Assembly (NCBI GenBank): GCA_963826105.1
Contig: CAWGWA010000008.1
Coordinates: 124,001 to 188,000, forward strand
Length of the DNA stretch: 64,000 bases
From: WHTI01 sp963826105
GTDB lineage: Bacteria; Actinomycetota; CADDZG01; WHSQ01
Direction: 5' to 3'
In this document: piece by piece, positions 61,863 through 64,000 of the stretch
How positions within the stretch are numbered: the stretch's first letter is position 1
Layout of the letters: each line of letters starts with the position of its first letter
Position numbers and translations under genes: made by a program
The notes under the pieces: generated by a model
Database searches by the model: none
Seen by the model: the letters and a program-made list of their open reading frames with translations, nothing else
Told to the model about the DNA's origin: nothing

Positions 61863-61891
61863 AGTATCGACCAGAAACCCCCAGCAGTCAA
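61863..61891 (-). promoter_or_regulatory. Promoter of the ilv-leu operon
   Basis: On the minus strand TTGACT (61886-61891), 17-bp spacer, GATACT (61863-61868). A start near 61856 gives a leader of about 60 nt before the leader peptide. Confidence 0.7.
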
Positions 61892-62060
61892 GGCCACATG
61901 TGGCCACGGCAGCAGGGCGAAACCAGGTCAAGCTCTCGGACGTGGGCGTACTCGTGAGTCCTGAACCCTCAGCCAGGTCAAGTAATCGCCACCCGAGCCG
62001 ATGACAATGTGTCGGTCACTTCTGATCGGTCTAGCGAGCCAACGCCTGGGAGGAGAGCAC

Positions 62061-63398
62061 TTGAAGAAAAGGGCGGCTCTCCTGTATCTCGCGCCGGCCC
62101 TGTTCGCCGCGATCGCGTTCAGTCCGATCAGCCGGGTCTCCCTGGGCATCAAGGTGGGGTTCATGCCGGCGCTATTCTCCGCGATCCTGTTAACCGAACT
62201 CATCGCCGGGTACCTCCTGTGGCAGAAGTACCTGGCTCGGGGTGAGATTGCCCTTCTTGGACTGAGCCTCACATATCAGTTCACGGGTCTCCTTCTCATC
62301 CCGAATGGGCTGACGAACCCGCTCGGCCTCCACCTCACCGGAGCGTTCGGGGGCACATCGTCAACGACGGCATGGCTCTGGATCGTCTGGCACCTCGCCT
62401 TCCCTCTTGGACTCGCGGTGTCCCTTTCCTCGTGGTCGGAGAGCGTCGAGCGCTACGTCAGCGCGAATCGCACGAAGGTGGGTCGCTTGGGGGTGGCATC
62501 CGTAGTCTTCATGACCGTGATGATCAGCACCATCCTGAGCAAGTGGCTGGACACCGTTCCCGGACTCGGCGGCACCCTCAGCTTCGAACGCATGACGCGC
62601 ACGTTCGGTCCTTTCGTGGTGATCGTCGGCCTTCTGGCCTTCGTCGTCGTGGTCAAGAGAAGCGACGCGGGACGGCGTCTCGAACGGTGGATCGTCATCG
62701 CCGCCGCGGCGACCTTGGCTGATGCGGTCCTTACGGTCGGAGGACAGGACCGGTTCACCGTCGGATGGTACGCAGGACGAGGGCTCTCACTGGCGGCCAC
62801 CGGTGTGGTGCTGATCGCCTTGGTTCGCGAGATCGGGAGGATCTATCGGGAAACGCTGATCTCGAACCGTCAGCTCAAGGAACTGAACGAGAAGGACTCC
62901 CTCACCGGTGTCTTCTCGCGCAGGGCGATCCTTGATCAGGCCGACGAGCTGATCTCAGGCACCGCGAGACTCTCGCTCGCGGTTCTCGACCTCGACAACT
63001 TCAAGGAGATCAACGACTCGTACGGGCATTCTGTCGGGGATGAGGTCCTCGTCTGGGTCGCCGAACGGATGACCGGTTGTCTGAGGACGGGCGACGCGGT
63101 CGGTCGACTCGGTGGCGAGGAGTTCGTCATCCTCTTCCCGGGCGCCGGCTCCGAGGCGGCGACGCGAGCAGGAGAGCGTATCCGCAGAGCGATCTCCGAC
63201 AGCTCGATCGCAACGGCTGCCGGACGCGTCCGAGTGACCGCGAGCGTCGGTATCGCAACCCAGCGCTCTGGGGATCAGATCTCCTCAACGCTTCTCGGCC
63301 GCGCCGACCAGCAGATGTACGCCGCAAAAGCTGCCGGTCGGAACAGGGTCATGTCATCGCCCGACGACAAGGCTCTGGCTACCCCATCGTCGGGCTGA
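62061..63398 (+). CDS. Membrane-bound diguanylate cyclase
   Basis: 445 residues: eight or so transmembrane helices (about 5-265), then a GGDEF domain (~285-430) with DSLTGVFSRRAILD, VLDLDNFKEINDSYGH, active-site RLGGEEF and an RTGD inhibitory site five residues before it. It should synthesise c-di-GMP in response to a membrane or external signal. Start taken as TTG 62061 because GGGAGGAGAG lies 5 nt before it; ATG 62001 adds 20 residues without a ribosome site. Confidence 0.87.
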   Translation: MKKRAALLYLAPALFAAIAFSPISRVSLGIKVGFMPALFSAILLTELIAGYLLWQKYLARGEIALLGLSLTYQFTGLLLIPNGLTNPLGLHLTGAFGGTSSTTAWLWIVWHLAFPLGLAVSLSSWSESVERYVSANRTKVGRLGVASVVFMTVMISTILSKWLDTVPGLGGTLSFERMTRTFGPFVVIVGLLAFVVVVKRSDAGRRLERWIVIAAAATLADAVLTVGGQDRFTVGWYAGRGLSLAATGVVLIALVREIGRIYRETLISNRQLKELNEKDSLTGVFSRRAILDQADELISGTARLSLAVLDLDNFKEINDSYGHSVGDEVLVWVAERMTGCLRTGDAVGRLGGEEFVILFPGAGSEAATRAGERIRRAISDSSIATAAGRVRVTASVGIATQRSGDQISSTLLGRADQQMYAAKAAGRNRVMSSPDDKALATPSSG

Positions 63399-63440
63399 TG
63401 GCTAGCTACCCGCTCGAGAGTCGCATCTAGCGACCGCGAT

Positions 63441-63446
63441 TAGGTT
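63441..63446 (+). promoter_or_regulatory. Candidate leaderless -10 box of the methyltransferase gene
   Basis: TAGGTT, 6 nt before the ATG at 63453; no Shine-Dalgarno. Confidence 0.4.
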
Positions 63447-63452
63447 GTCTGG

Positions 63453-64000
63453 ATGGACGCAAGCGATTGGGATGTCCGTTACTCAGAGACAGAGCTGGCG
63501 TGGGGGGCCGAGCCAAACCGCTTCCTGGCCCCCGAGATCGCCGGCCTCGAACCCGGCCGGGCGCTCGATCTGGCCACGGGCGAGGGCCGGAACGCCATAT
63601 GGCTTGCTCAACAGGGATGGGCCGTAACTGCGGTCGATTTCTCCTCTGTCGGCATCGACAAAGCCCGGCGCATCGCCGCGGAACGCAAGGTCGACATCAC
63701 CTGGATCGTCGACGACGTGGTCACGTTCGAGGTCGAACCCGGGGCCTTCGATCTCGTGATCGTCTTCTATCTCCATCTGATCCCGGCCGACATGAAGGCC
63801 GCGATCGCCCACGCGACCGCAGCCCTGAGCCCGGGCGGGACCTTGCTCGTCGTCGGTCACGACCGAGCCAATCTCGCCTCGGGCGTGGGCGGTCCGCAGG
63901 ACCCTGCGATCCTCCATGATGCCGACGAGCTCGCCGTGGAACTCGAGGACCTGGTGATCGAAAAGGCACTTAGGGTCACTCGACCGGTAGAAGGAGCAGA
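63453..64000 (+). CDS. Class I SAM-dependent methyltransferase, cut by window edge
   Basis: First 182 codons of a TehB/UbiE-like methyltransferase. The SAM-binding motif I reads RALDLATGEGRNAIWLAQQG (with Asp at the strand end in AVDFSSVGIDKA). Motif II region FDLVIVFYLHLI is present. Substrate unknown. The frame is open to the window end. Confidence 0.8.
   Translation, partial: MDASDWDVRYSETELAWGAEPNRFLAPEIAGLEPGRALDLATGEGRNAIWLAQQGWAVTAVDFSSVGIDKARRIAAERKVDITWIVDDVVTFEVEPGAFDLVIVFYLHLIPADMKAAIAHATAALSPGGTLLVVGHDRANLASGVGGPQDPAILHDADELAVELEDLVIEKALRVTRPVEGA

Noticed and set aside
61729..61931. Longer protein reading through the ilv leader region on the minus strand
   Set aside because: Out of frame with the leader peptide, no ribosome site, and it covers the promoter.

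Overview
The window is GC-rich (roughly 64% by eye), densely coded and almost free of long intergenic gaps. It looks like a chromosomal segment of an actinobacterium. The evidence is a complete six-gene Mce lipid-import operon with YrbE permeases and an MceG-type ATPase, several acyl-CoA dehydrogenases of FadE type, F420-type enzymes (an LLM-class oxidoreductase and a PPOX-fold protein), a DUF222/HNH gene, an IdeR/MntR-like regulator, and many genes that seem to start on leaderless mRNAs (TAnnnT box 6-7 nt before the start codon). I cannot place it to species; a deep-branching, possibly uncultivated actinobacterium is my inference. No rRNA, tRNA, insertion sequence, prophage or CRISPR array was seen.

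Layout. 1-9.2 kb: end of a dihydrolipoamide dehydrogenase gene, then a metal-homeostasis block (MntR/IdeR-like repressor, multicopper oxidase, ZIP transporter, hydrolase and a small zinc-ribbon membrane protein on one strand; a CDF efflux pump on the other), an NAD-binding epimerase, a membrane-anchored sulfite-oxidase-like molybdoenzyme split by a frameshift, and a metallo-beta-lactamase hydrolase. 9.2-14.9 kb: YgfZ, three acyl-CoA dehydrogenases and an SCP2-alpha/beta hydrolase fusion. 15-27 kb: an Mce operon (ATPase, two consecutive YrbE pairs, six Mce proteins, one Mce-associated protein). 27-32.6 kb: LLM oxidoreductase, pterin dehydratase, IspH, fumarase, EamA exporter, endonuclease III. 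32.7-35.9 kb: TetR-paaABCD for phenylacetyl-CoA epoxidation (paaB frameshifted). 36-44.9 kb: lipoprotein, threonine-dehydratase-like enzyme, a large GAF/GGDEF/HD-GYP protein (frameshifted), small enzymes, a decayed HNH gene, aldehyde dehydrogenase. 44.9-52.3 kb: two divergent operons of poorly characterised envelope proteins, including a PrsW-like intramembrane protease and an M4-type metallopeptidase lipoprotein, sharing a symmetric 13-bp inverted repeat. 52.3-61.9 kb: one long ilvBNC-leuACDB-pheA operon headed by a transcription attenuator. 62-64 kb: a GGDEF protein and a truncated methyltransferase.

How the genes fit together. The Mce importer, the FadE pairs, the SCP2-hydrolase and the F420 enzyme suggest uptake and breakdown of lipids or sterol-like compounds. 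paaABCD adds aromatic catabolism. The metal block looks tuned to manganese, because the repressor and the efflux pump both carry Mn-type ligand sets. The branched-chain operon is complete from pyruvate/oxobutyrate to leucine and valine/isoleucine precursors except ilvD and an aminotransferase, and it is controlled by a leader peptide rich in Val/Leu/Ile codons followed by a strong intrinsic terminator.

Unusual structure. A family of short hairpin repeats occurs as three tandem copies between the two YrbE pairs, as single copies between yrbE genes and in the ilv leader, and in frame inside a fadE gene; differences between copies are compensatory, so the stem is conserved. At least three ordinary genes (a molybdoenzyme, paaB and the c-di-GMP protein) are each broken by one apparent extra base, and the HNH gene by at least two shifts. 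This may reflect sequencing error as much as biology.
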